Of a stretch of 9,297 nt of DNA, positions 1-7,439 are shown piece after piece. The DNA lies in the NCBI GenBank assembly GCA_938010495.1, contig CALLUT010000119.1, forward strand, positions 1 through 9,297. Reading direction: 5' to 3'. Made by a program: the position numbers and the translations under genes. This stretch comes from Candidatus Absconditabacterales bacterium (GTDB lineage: Bacteria; Patescibacteria; JAEDAM01; Absconditabacterales; Absconditicoccaceae). Below the pieces are notes generated by a model. That model had not been told where the DNA came from. It searched no databases and was given only the letters and a program-made list of their open reading frames with translations. Each line of letters starts with the position of its first letter. The first letter of the stretch is position 1.

Positions 1-133
1 TAAAAGAAGCTTCAGTGTTAAATTTTGTCAGACCATTTTCGTGCATCCAATTTAGTACTGTATTAAAATCAGCAGAAAACGTCGTTCATACTGTTAAAAG
101 AGCTAATAAACTTAGTGTTAGTAATTTTTTCAT
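1..133 (-). CDS. Secreted or surface protein, N-terminal fragment (runs off left edge)
   Basis: Reading leftward from the ATG at 133-131, the frame gives 44 residues and is still open at the window edge. It begins MKKLLTLSLLALLTV, a classic signal peptide: two lysines, a leucine-rich core, then a small-residue stretch (GTTFSA) that suggests cleavage near residue 21 before DFNTVLNWM. One TGA falls in the signal peptide and is read as Gly (residue 16). The mature start (DFNTVLNWMHENGLTKFNT) loosely resembles the opening of repeated surface domains I associate with this lineage, but that is inference from memory and too short to assign. No Shine-Dalgarno motif is visible upstream. The gene is divergent from the photolyase gene at 302. 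The export signal is fairly sure; function is unknown. Confidence 0.75.
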
Positions 134-242
134 TTTTGTAGAATAAATAAAAATGTGTATATGAAAGATAAATGTATATACCTAACTATGAAGAGATGAT
201 AGTAGAGATAGAAGAGTAGTTCTTCGTTTCTTCTTTGTATGT

Positions 243-271
243 TTGGATTGTGTCTACAAATATCTTATAGC
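243..271 (+). promoter_or_regulatory. Weak candidate promoter for the photolyase operon
   Basis: TTGGAT (243-248) and TATAGC (266-271) are separated by 17 bases, giving a predicted transcription start about 25 bases before the ATG at 302. Both boxes deviate from consensus and the region is AT-rich, so chance similarity is possible. The rest of the 134-301 gap holds nothing else I can recognise; promoters for both divergent genes should lie here. Confidence 0.25.
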
Positions 272-301
272 ATTAAAAATAAATAAACATATTATGATTA
301 T

Positions 302-1792
302 ATGAAAATCCAATGGCTCTTATATAACCAGTTAAACAAAGCATATATCTATGATGATGTAGATAGCTGCTTGGTGTTACATGCATCTTGAACAATAAAA
401 ACATGAACATCTGCAGGTGTACTTTCATTGAATATATATAGTAAACTCATTGCTTATGCATGAGGGAAATCATTTATGCACAGTCTTGGTAACTGAACAT
501 GGGAACAAGCAAAAACATGGAAACAATGATTGTTAGAACATGCTCAAAAAAATAATATACACCATATTGTAGTAATGGATTCTTGTGAATCATATGTATC
601 AAAACGCTTACATACTATCAAAAAATTTCTCCATAAAAATTCTATAACCTTAGAAATTCGTCCAAACCAACAATTTATCATTGATACAAAAAGTTTTCAA
701 GATAAATTTGATAAACCTCCAGTGATGGAAACATTTTATCGTTGGATGAGAAAAAGTAAAAACATACTTATGGAGTGAGATAAACCAGTATGATGAAAGC
801 GAAATTTTGATAAAGAAAACAGAAAATTTGATAGGTCATTTGTAGATGTACCGCATAAGACTTTTGAAGAAAATACTTTTTGGAATGAAGCATGTGAGTA
901 CTATAAGAATGATATTACTCAACGATGAAAGACTCCAGTTCGTTATATGCCAATAAATCGTGAGGAAGCAATTTCTCTTTTGAATTATTTTATACAACAT
1001 CACCTTGATAGATTTTGAGAACTTGAAGATGCCATGTATACGACGAGTGACTTTGTCTATCATTCACTGCTAAGTATACCAATAAATTTTTCATTACTAA
1101 CTCCTCAAGAAGTTATTGATTCTGTAGAACACGCAGAGACTGCTATCAATAATAAGGAATGATTTATCCGTCAAGTACTTTGATGGAGAGAGTATATGTA
1201 TCATTGGTTTACGTTTTATAAAGAAGATATTTATAAACAAAACTTTTTTGGTTTTGAAAAAGATCTACCCAAATGGTTTTGGTGGCCAGAAAAAGATTCT
1301 TGTAAAATGAACTGCGTGCAAAGCGTAGTAGAAAAAGTTGATACACTTTGATATAGTCATCATATAGAACGTTTGATGATTATTTGAAATTTTTGTTTGC
1401 TTGTATGATATAATCCCTGAAGTGTAAATAAATGGTTTCGAGAGCAGTACGCAGATGCATTTGAACGAGTAGTGACACCAAATGTATTAGGAATGTCTCA
1501 ATACGCAGATTGATGAAACTTAGCTACAAAACCATATGTTGCATCTGCAAATTATGTGAATAAAATGAGCAATTTTTGTAAAACATGTTATTATGATCCA
1601 AAAGAAAAGTATTGAGAAAAAGCATGTCCTTTAAATTATCTTTATCGAAATTTTATTGAAAAAAATAAAGAAGTATTCATAAAGTGAAGACAATCATTTA
1701 TACTCAATCATCTCAAAAAAATTGATATGGACAAAATATCTCAACAAAGTAAAGATTTTATTGCTTCATTAGAAAATGAAAAAGACAACTAA
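302..1792 (+). CDS. Iron-sulfur (6-4)-type DNA photolyase, FeS-BCP/PhrB family
   Basis: 496 residues, close to the roughly 500 usual for the bacterial PhrB (FeS-BCP) family, which uses FAD and light to repair (6-4) photoproducts and carries a [4Fe-4S] cluster. An N-terminal alpha/beta antenna-type domain (about residues 1-135) precedes the helical FAD-binding region. Family motifs include GWREYMYHW, YSHHIERLMIIGNF, ADGGNLATKPY (the two glycines 404-405 are both TGA) and MSNFCKTC. Four cysteines at 338, 426, 429 and 442 have the same spacing (88, 3, 13) as the cluster ligands of Agrobacterium PhrB (350, 438, 441, 454), so the cluster should be present. The start is the first ATG after an in-frame TAA at 284; a later TTG at 530 would remove part of the antenna domain. 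First gene of a likely operon; its end overlaps the next gene by 17 bases. Confidence 0.95.
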
Positions 1793-2015
1793 TTTGTATT
1801 TCATTATTACAACTATGGACGGGGTCCCAGTGATGAAAGATGAGACAACAATTATGCAATATGTTTCTACCCAAGCGATGAGAAATGCAGCGAAACATCT
1901 TACTTTTACAACAAAAAATCGTCACCATACATGGGGTTTGACCAAAGATAAATGGTTCAAAGCAAAGAAACACTTTATGAGTCATGGTTTTATTCCTTTA
2001 TGATTTTTGACGTAA
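1776..2015 (+). CDS. Unrecognised 79-residue protein between photolyase and DUF2256
   Basis: The frame opens at ATG 1776, inside the last codons of the photolyase gene, and ends at TAA 2013-2015, whose last base is also the first base of the next gene's ATG. It contains one TGA (Gly). I do not recognise the family. The product is basic and aromatic-rich in its second half (HHTWGLTKDKWFKAKKHF), with no signal peptide and no membrane segment. An internal ATG at 1815 (MDGVPVMKDE) is an alternative start. The tight overlaps on both sides and the 240-base open frame argue for a real, translationally coupled gene. Against it, no conserved motif is visible. It is not an obvious match to the TIGR03643 small proteins I recall near some photolyases. 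Confidence 0.55.
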
Positions 2016-2167
2016 TGTGAAAAAAATCATGATGGAAATGAAATAAACAGAATCTTTCAACCAAGGTTTGCATAACGTGTGAAAAAGTTTTTACTCGACG
2101 TAAAAAACGAGAAAAAAATCGAAATGAAGTAAAATATTGTAGTATAAAATGTAAAAAGAATAAATAA
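2015..2167 (+). CDS. DUF2256 family small cysteine-rich protein
   Basis: 50 residues, starting at an ATG that overlaps the previous stop (TAATG). It has the DUF2256 pattern: CxxC (Cys19, Cys22), a run of basic residues (FTRRKKREKN), then VKYCSIKC (Cys42, Cys46), consistent with a small zinc-binding knuckle. Three TGA codons near the start (residues 2, 6 and 9) read as Gly, so a standard-code gene caller would miss it. The usual tryptophans around the basic stretch are replaced by other residues here. DUF2256 genes commonly lie next to photolyase/cryptochrome genes, and that holds here, with photolyase-family genes on both sides. The molecular function is not known to me; a role linked to the photolyases is inference from context. 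Confidence 0.85.
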
Positions 2168-2180
2168 CTTTTATAAAAAT

Positions 2181-3347
2181 ATGCATATGGAATTACTCAA
2201 AAAAAGTGAACTTATAGAAAAAATGGAATTATTTGATGCTTTTTCTTATGCAAAGACGCGTAATTTTGTTGATTGATGAGTAGCAAAGATTTCTCCTTAT
2301 ATCACTCATTGAGTACTAACTACAAAGGAGTGTGTAGAAGTTATTGTAAATAGATTTTCTATAAAAGAAGCAGAAAAATTTCTTATGGAATTGGTTCGAA
2401 AAGAATTTTTTCTACAAGTACAGAAAAATTATGGAAATTGATTTGTGGATACCCCAATATGGGAGGATAAAACATGAATAGAAAAAAGATCTGTATTACC
2501 AAACTTATTAATAAGTGGAAATACCAAAACTCAACGAGTCGATGATGTTTCTCAACAACTTCAAAGAACATGATATTTACATAACCATAAACGTATGTGG
2601 TTAGCAAGTTGGTGCTGTCATCGAGCAAAACTGGATTGGAAGAGATGTGCAGATCGGACATATTATCATTTTATTGATTGAGAATTGTCAGCCAATCATC
2701 TAAGTCGACAGTGGGTAAACAGCACTTTCGCTAATAAAGCGTATTTTATGAATGAAGAAAATCTTAATAAATATCGACCATGAACAAGTGATCCTAATTT
2801 GCAATGAACGTATGAGGAAGTGTTTGAAAGAGTATTTGATTCTGATCGTGAGAGTGTTTTTTCCAACACGGCAGATGATGCATGAGTGTTAGAAACTCCA
2901 AAAGATGATCTTGATAATCGAGATGATACTTTATGTAAATGAGCTGATACAATACGTATATTGACGCCTTGGAAACTTGATGAAACTTTATTGTCTGATC
3001 AAACTATTACTATTATAGTGTTAGATGAAACATTTACTCAACTCCATCCTCGATCAGAAAATCGTATCTCGTTTATTAAACAGTACGCCGATGCATATAC
3101 TATTCCTTTTGTTTTATGATCGTATGAAAAAATTATATACGAATGCCTTGAGAAAAAGTTATCCGTAATTCTTGATGAAAGATATGATCCATTGTATCGT
3201 GATATACAAGAAAAACTAAAAGAGGACTGACGTGCAGAGTTTATTGATTATAATCGAATAAATACTCATCACCCAAGTGATGTGATTCTAAAATTTTTTA
3301 AATATCGAAATAAAACACTTCCATTTATTAAAAAAATGATACGTTAA
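2181..3347 (+). CDS. Photolyase/cryptochrome-like FAD-binding protein with reversed domain order
   Basis: 388 residues. The N-terminal half matches the FAD-binding helical domain of photolyases: ISPYITHGVLT (about 37-47), ELVRKEFFLQVQKNYGN, then GYLHNHKRMWLAS (131-143), LDWKRCADRTYYHFIDGEL and ANHLSRQWVNSTF, which form the FAD pocket. No antenna domain precedes it. A different domain follows at about 260-388 (ILTPWKLDE, IIVLDETFTQLHPRSE, FVLGSYE), which looks like an alpha/beta Rossmann-type domain placed at the C terminus. I recall similar proteins in cyanobacteria and Bacteroidetes labelled only as deoxyribodipyrimidine photolyase or FAD-binding domain proteins. Whether it repairs DNA or senses light is unknown. 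It starts 13 bases after DUF2256 and its stop overlaps the arfB-like start. Confidence 0.88.
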
Positions 3348-3784
3348 TGTCTTATCGATATGGTCTTACAAAGATTAACTGATTTATAAAAAAAGTGCGA
3401 ACAAAAGAAGTAACTATTACTTCTGCAAAATCTTCTGGTCCATGAGGGCAACATATAAATAAAAATGAAACTAAAGTACAGTTAGTATGGAATGTTATAG
3501 AATCACAAATTATTCCTAAACCTTATCTACAAAAACTTATAGAAAGAAACGAAAAATATATAACGCAAGATTGAAGCTTAAGAATAGATACTTCCGTGCA
3601 TAGAACGCAAAAAGCAAATAAAGAACAGACCTATAAGAAGCTAGCAAAGATTATCAAATCAGCATTCAAAGAAGAAAATGTAAGAAAAAAAACTGCCCCT
3701 CCAAAACGAGCAGTTGATAAACGTATTGCCGAAAAGAAAAAAAGATCTAAGACGAGAAATACAAGAAAAAAGATAGTGGGATAA
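3347..3784 (+). CDS. arfB: ArfB/YaeJ-type peptidyl-tRNA hydrolase (ribosome rescue)
   Basis: 145 residues, the usual length for ArfB. The protein enters stalled ribosomes that lack a stop codon in the A site and hydrolyses the peptidyl-tRNA through a GGQ motif. The signature SSGPGGQHINKNETKVQL is present, with GGQ at residues 33-35; the first glycine is encoded by TGA. Also visible is the RIDTSVHRTQKANKEQ segment typical of the catalytic domain. The tail is rich in Lys/Arg (KRAVDKRIAEKKKRSKTRN), matching the basic C-terminal extension that ArfB threads into the mRNA channel. The start is the ATG in TAATG, overlapping the previous stop. The lack of a codon-recognition domain rules out RF1. No regulatory signal of its own is visible. 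Confidence 0.93.
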
Positions 3785-3822
3785 TTTTTCATCTTTTATA
3801 CTTCAACTTTAAATAATAAACC

Positions 3823-4722
3823 ATGGAAGAACTCGTATTTATATGATCACCTCAAAGAATTGATCAACGACTTACGACACAATTTTTGTATAGTAGAAGT
3901 TTTTTTCATAAATTAATTTCTTCAAAAAAAATATTTATCATCTCTAGATCTACAACACATAAATTTGTACCCAAGAAGTCATATATGTTGCTAGAAGGTG
4001 ATGTGGTGTTGATCTATACATTTTTGAGATATGTTGATTGAATATCACTTGAAGAGAGTCCTCAGCGAGATATTGATGTATGTTATGAATGCGAAGACTA
4101 CCTTGTAGTGTATAAACCAAAATGAGTACTGAGCCATCCAACCAATAACCGTAATATTTCTGTACCGAGTGTTGTTGGTTCGCTGTATCATCATAAGTAT
4201 AAAAACATTAAACTGGTCCATAGATTAGATATGGATACTGATGGATATATGATCCTAGCGAAAAACGAATCTACATGGGTGTATTTTAAAGATCTCTTTG
4301 CTCAAAAATCAAAAAAAATAACTATAGCTGAAAAAGAGACTGTGCCATTACGTAAATATTATCGTGCACTGTGTGAAATTACTGATGAAGGAACAGAATT
4401 TTTAGAGAATGTCTCAAAAAAATTACCCTTGTATATAGAACAAATGGTAACACCAAACGTCCCATATACTGAGTCCAAAATGGGTATTACTAAAATAACT
4501 AGTATAGGATATATGAAGTTGGAGGATCAATCAGTTATATGCGTGGAGATGGAAATTCTTACAGGACGTACGCATCAAGTTCGTTGCCATTTAAGCGACA
4601 ATGGTTTGCCAATAATTTCAGATATTCGTTATGGTGCAAGCAAATCAAACCATGAAATACAATTGACAGCATGGAGACTAGAATTTCTAGATGTGCATGG
4701 AGAAATGAAAAAATTTGGATAG
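3823..4722 (+). CDS. RluA-family pseudouridine synthase
   Basis: 299 residues. An N-terminal S4-like RNA-binding region (about 10-66, starting QRIDQRLTTQFLYSRSFFHK) precedes the catalytic domain. The catalytic motif HRLDMDTDG lies at 133-141, with the nucleophilic aspartate at 136; LVVYKPKGVLSHP upstream (TGA for Gly) and GRTHQVRCHLSDNGLPIISD (248-267) are the other conserved blocks. Such enzymes isomerise uridines in rRNA or tRNA; the exact target (RluC-, RluD- or RluA-like) cannot be decided from sequence alone. It lies 38 bases after the arfB-like gene on the same strand and is probably the last gene of the operon. It ends in TAG. No strong terminator hairpin was seen after it. Confidence 0.93.
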
Positions 4723-4769
4723 TGGGATGTATATAATGAAGAGTAGTTATTTGAATATAATTAGTAAAC

Positions 4770-4797
4770 TTGATTATTTTAGCATTTTTCCTATAAA
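4770..4797 (+). promoter_or_regulatory. Putative promoter of the DUF2853 gene
   Basis: TTGATT (4770-4775) and TATAAA (4792-4797) are spaced by 16 bases, predicting a transcription start near 4804 and a short AT-rich leader of about 25 bases before the ATG at 4829. The remainder of the 4723-4828 gap shows no gene. A TATAAT at 4822-4827 sits too close to the ATG to serve this start. Confidence 0.4.
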
Positions 4798-4828
4798 TAT
4801 ATTCTCTTTATGTTGTAATTATATAATT

Positions 4829-5173
4829 ATGTCTAAGACTCAAGAAAAGATTGAAAAGTACCTAAGTAAGTGTGAAGAACTATGATTTACAATGAATCCT
4901 TGATTGTTATCAAGAGCTGCTAAAGCTTGTGGGCCATCATTATTCAATGCTGATGCTGAAACAGTTGCTGCTAGCGATTCTTCTGAATTAGAAACAGTTA
5001 GAGATAACTTCGTAATGTGAAAACTTGGTATCAAAGATGCTGATGAAGCAATGAATATCGTAAACAATGTTGCTGAAGAAATGAAAGAATTTTGAAGTAG
5101 AAAATTTAGAGCAGTATTTTATGCTAAATGTGCTGAATTATCAGGAAAAGAAGATATGCTACCAGAAGCATAA
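4829..5173 (+). CDS. DUF2853 family protein
   Basis: 114 residues, the usual size for DUF2853. Conserved-looking stretches are KYLSKCEELGF near the N terminus, KACGPSLFNADAETVAASD in the middle, ELETVRDNFVMGKLG, and a C-terminal FRAVFYAKCAELSGKE. It appears cytosolic and largely helical, with no signal peptide or membrane segment. The biochemical role of this family is not known to me. Four TGA codons read as Gly (residues 19, 25, 68 and 89). It stands alone, with its own likely promoter upstream and a clear hairpin terminator 18 bases after the stop, so it is probably monocistronic. Gly, Ala and Val codons ending in T are frequent, which could suggest good expression, but that is weak inference. 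Confidence 0.88.
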
Positions 5174-5191
5174 TTACAAAAAAATATATTT

Positions 5192-5220
5192 AAAAACTAC
5201 ACGTAATGTGTAGTTTTTTT
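5192..5220 (+). terminator. Intrinsic terminator after the DUF2853 gene
   Basis: A perfect 11-base-pair stem (AAAAACTACAC 5192-5202 with GTGTAGTTTTT 5208-5218) encloses a 5-base loop and ends in a run of seven T. It lies between two convergent genes, so it may also stop transcription of the minus-strand membrane protein, though the T-tract on that side is shorter. Confidence 0.88.
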
Positions 5221-5246
5221 ATTATTTTAATAAATTAATTTATTTT

Positions 5247-5711
5247 CTATTTTCACTCTCATTCTCTATGTTCACTTTCTATACATGCTTTATGTGCATG
5301 AGTATGATGTGTTGTACAATGCTGATGGGTATGGAGTAATTTTTCTCAATAATAGAGGAGTACTCATGCTACCAAGGTTCACACCACAAGCCAACCCGCT
5401 TCTCAATCATGGTGTTCATGTCAATGCCCATGTTCTTCAATAGTTTCAAATCAAATATAAATATGAATAAGAAGATGAATAATCATCGGAGTCCATAATG
5501 CCATAAATCTAATTATAAGACGTTTTGATTTTTCTCTCCATACTGAACAGGCAAGGACGACTATCCAATACACAATATGAGCTATTCAAATCGTAGTATA
5601 AAGACTTACTACAGGGAGTTCACGAAACACTATCAATACAAAAGTGACTTCAATAAGTACAAATAGCGCAATATGCGCAAATAGTGATTTTCAATTAATT
5701 TTATTTAGCAT
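5247..5711 (-). CDS. Histidine-rich four-helix membrane protein, unrecognised
   Basis: 154 residues, read leftward from ATG 5711-5709 to TAG 5249-5247. Four hydrophobic helices are visible at about 10-29, 34-57, 66-88 and 106-122. The positive loop WREKSKR between helices 2 and 3 suggests N- and C-termini inside. Two histidine clusters stand out: EEHGHGHEHHDGE (92-104) in the predicted outside loop between helices 3 and 4, and LHTHQHCTTHHTHAHKAC (126-143) in the tail on the other side. Such clusters often bind zinc, nickel or copper. I do not recognise the family. GAGG lies four bases before the ATG (GAGGAAAATG), one of the few Shine-Dalgarno-like motifs in the window. Convergent with the DUF2853 gene. 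Metal handling is inference. Confidence 0.82.
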
Positions 5712-5837
5712 TTTCCTCAATAGTAAAACATAATAAATAATATACTATTACTCAAAACTAAAACGATTGCAACTGTTTTATTATTGAGTTTCATTATTAT
5801 CTAAGTATACATAATATGTTTTATCTCTTTTTATAAT

Positions 5838-6110
5838 ATGAATTGTATAAATTGTTCTTCAAATGAAGTAAACAAAAATTGAAAACTTTCTTCTTGATGA
5901 CAAAGATGGAAATGTTATTCATGTAAAAAACAATTTTCAATTTGATGAATTAGAGATAGTTATTCTAGTGATTTTAAACAAGAAGTAGTAGATAAATATT
6001 GCCATTCATCTTCAACAGCAAGAGAAGTTGTTGATCAATATCATATATCATCAACCACTTTAGTTAAACGAAAAAAAGATCACATTGATGATTGTGATGT
6101 TTGTAGTTAA
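5838..6110 (+). CDS. Small zinc-ribbon plus helix-turn-helix protein, IS1 InsA-like
   Basis: 90 residues. The N-terminal part has Cys3-x2-Cys6, then GGQRWKCYSCKKQF with Cys26-x2-Cys29, the arrangement of the zinc ribbon in IS1 InsA and related transposase-associated proteins (C-x2-C ... QR-x-C-x2-C-x3-F). Residues about 44-80 (DFKQEVVDKYCHSSSTAREV, then a second helix) look like a helix-turn-helix of the transposase/IS3 orfA type. A last CDVC follows. Glycines 15, 20, 21, 36 and 37 are TGA. No catalytic DDE domain follows within the window and no terminal inverted repeats were found, so this is either a remnant of an insertion sequence or a retained DNA-binding regulator. The start is the first ATG in the frame with the zinc ribbon; no ribosome binding site is seen. 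Confidence 0.8.
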
Positions 6111-6135
6111 AACTTAAAACGAAAAAAAAACTTTG

Positions 6136-6180
6136 AAAAAGTCCTTGAATAAAAATTTATTATAAGCTTGTACTTTTTTT
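6136..6180 (+). terminator. Possible terminator after the zinc-ribbon gene
   Basis: AAAAAGT (6136-6142) can pair with ACTTTTT (6172-6178), and an inner imperfect AT-rich stem (around CTTGAATAAA / TTTATTATAAG) supports a larger hairpin ending in seven T. The stem is weak because it is almost all A-T. Confidence 0.4.
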
Positions 6181-6199
6181 AAGTGAATTTCATTTTCCA

Positions 6200-6225
6200 T
6201 TGCAACTCTAAGGAGAGTCTATACT
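6200..6225 (+). promoter_or_regulatory. Dyad between promoter-like boxes before the SPFH gene
   Basis: ACTCT-AAGG-AGAGT (6205-6218) is a perfect 5-bp inverted repeat lying between TTGCAA (6200-6205) and TATACT (6220-6225). The 14-base box spacing is short for a normal promoter. It could be an operator-type site or chance. The ATG of the SPFH gene is 33 bases downstream, so position fits a regulatory role. Confidence 0.22.
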
Positions 6226-6257
6226 GTAATTTATATTTATTCATAATATTTTTCCCT

Positions 6258-7439
6258 ATGTGAATACAACAAAATTATGCGAAATTTGACTCTCGTGTTC
6301 AAGAAGAATCATTAGAAATGTGATTTAATTCTTATGCCCAATATGATCAAGGTATGGCATATTACTGAAGTTGAATGTGAGATTCTGTATATTTTATAGG
6401 AAATCTTCTATCAGAAATTATTCCATTTTTCATAGTTCTTTTTGCAGCGTTTTATCTGATATATTTACTTATTACAGCTATCAAACATTGATTGGATGAA
6501 GTTTTGAAAGATTTACAAAAAAGAGGGAATTGGTTTATAAGTAGTATATCCCGTCTTTGGAATTGGATAGTATCTTGGAAACTCCGACATGTTTTTAAAG
6601 CTTGATGGGCAAATGCTCTGTTTTGGGTGATTATTTTTGTTCTTTTGTCTACTATTTCTTCTATCTTTAAAGGGCAGTCCCGTCTTGTTAAAATTGATCG
6701 TATCGCTGAATGAATGGTTTGAATTGATCTTCAACATAACAAAGTAATTCAACCGTGATATCACGTATATAGTCCATTAATGAGCAGTTATTTTCTTTCA
6801 CCAACAAACACTTTTGATTTTGAAATTGCAGAAGCAACTGCAAATACCTCTGAAGAACTAAATGTAGTAATAGATCGAAGAGTAGGATTTGAATTTCAAG
6901 ATGGAAAAAGATTATGATTTTATAATCAATATTGAGCAAAAAATATTAGACTCATCTCAAGTGATATAGTTATGCCATTACTATTAGAATCAATTAAATC
7001 AGTTATTTATCGTTACTCATTCAAAGATCTTTCAGCTAAATCAGAAGAAATAAAACAAGCGACACTTGAGTTAGCTAATGAAAAATTATCAGATAAATGA
7101 ATTGCACTTCAATATCTTAATATCATTGATATAAGACTCCCTGAAAGTTACTTAAAATCACAAGAAGATCTTTTGAAAGCTGAAAATGAAGGAAAACTGG
7201 CTGAAGCAGCACTTGAAACTCAAAAGAAATTAGCGGAAAAAGAATTCCTAAAAGCCGAGAATCTTAAAGCGATAAAAATTGTTGAAGCAGAAGCTATAGC
7301 AGAGTACAATCGTATTGTTAGTGAACAAAGCTTAACAACTCAGTGAATCGAAATGAAAAAACTTGAATTAAATGACAAGAAAATTCAAAAGTGGAACGGT
7401 ATCTTACCTACTACAGTAGAAGGTGGATTTGATTTCTAA
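6258..7439 (+). CDS. SPFH/band 7 (prohibitin-like) membrane protein
   Basis: 393 residues. Two hydrophobic helices lie at about 44-75 and 117-137, separated by a basic Trp-rich stretch (ISRLWNWIVSWKLRH). An SPFH domain follows at about 140-310, starting KIDRIAEGMVGIDL and continuing through YHVYSPLMSSYF to LNIIDIRLPESY. Then comes a long charged Glu/Lys/Ala-rich coiled coil (about 300-370, KAENEGKLAEAALETQKK). The end, KWNGILPTTVEGGFDF, is close to the C-terminal pattern of prohibitin-type proteins. These proteins assemble into membrane rings and organise membrane microdomains or control membrane proteases. The N-terminal double membrane helix is longer than the single anchor usual for prohibitins. 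No Shine-Dalgarno motif is near the ATG. The TAA stop directly touches the stop of the convergent dehydrogenase gene. Confidence 0.9.

Noticed and set aside
1758..1985. 75-codon minus-strand open frame opposite the 79-residue gene
   Set aside because: The plus-strand frame fits the overlapping operon arrangement; a minus-strand gene would cut into the photolyase gene end and break the operon.
302..4722. A run of broken genes or pseudogenes with many premature TGA stops
   Set aside because: The frames are continuous and full-length when TGA is Gly, catalytic residues are intact, and TGA falls on conserved glycines, so this is recoding and not decay.
5832..5837. TATAAT directly before the ATG of the zinc-ribbon gene (and a similar one at 4822-4827)
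   Set aside because: A -10 box here would place the transcription start after the ATG; in DNA this AT-rich such matches are expected by chance.
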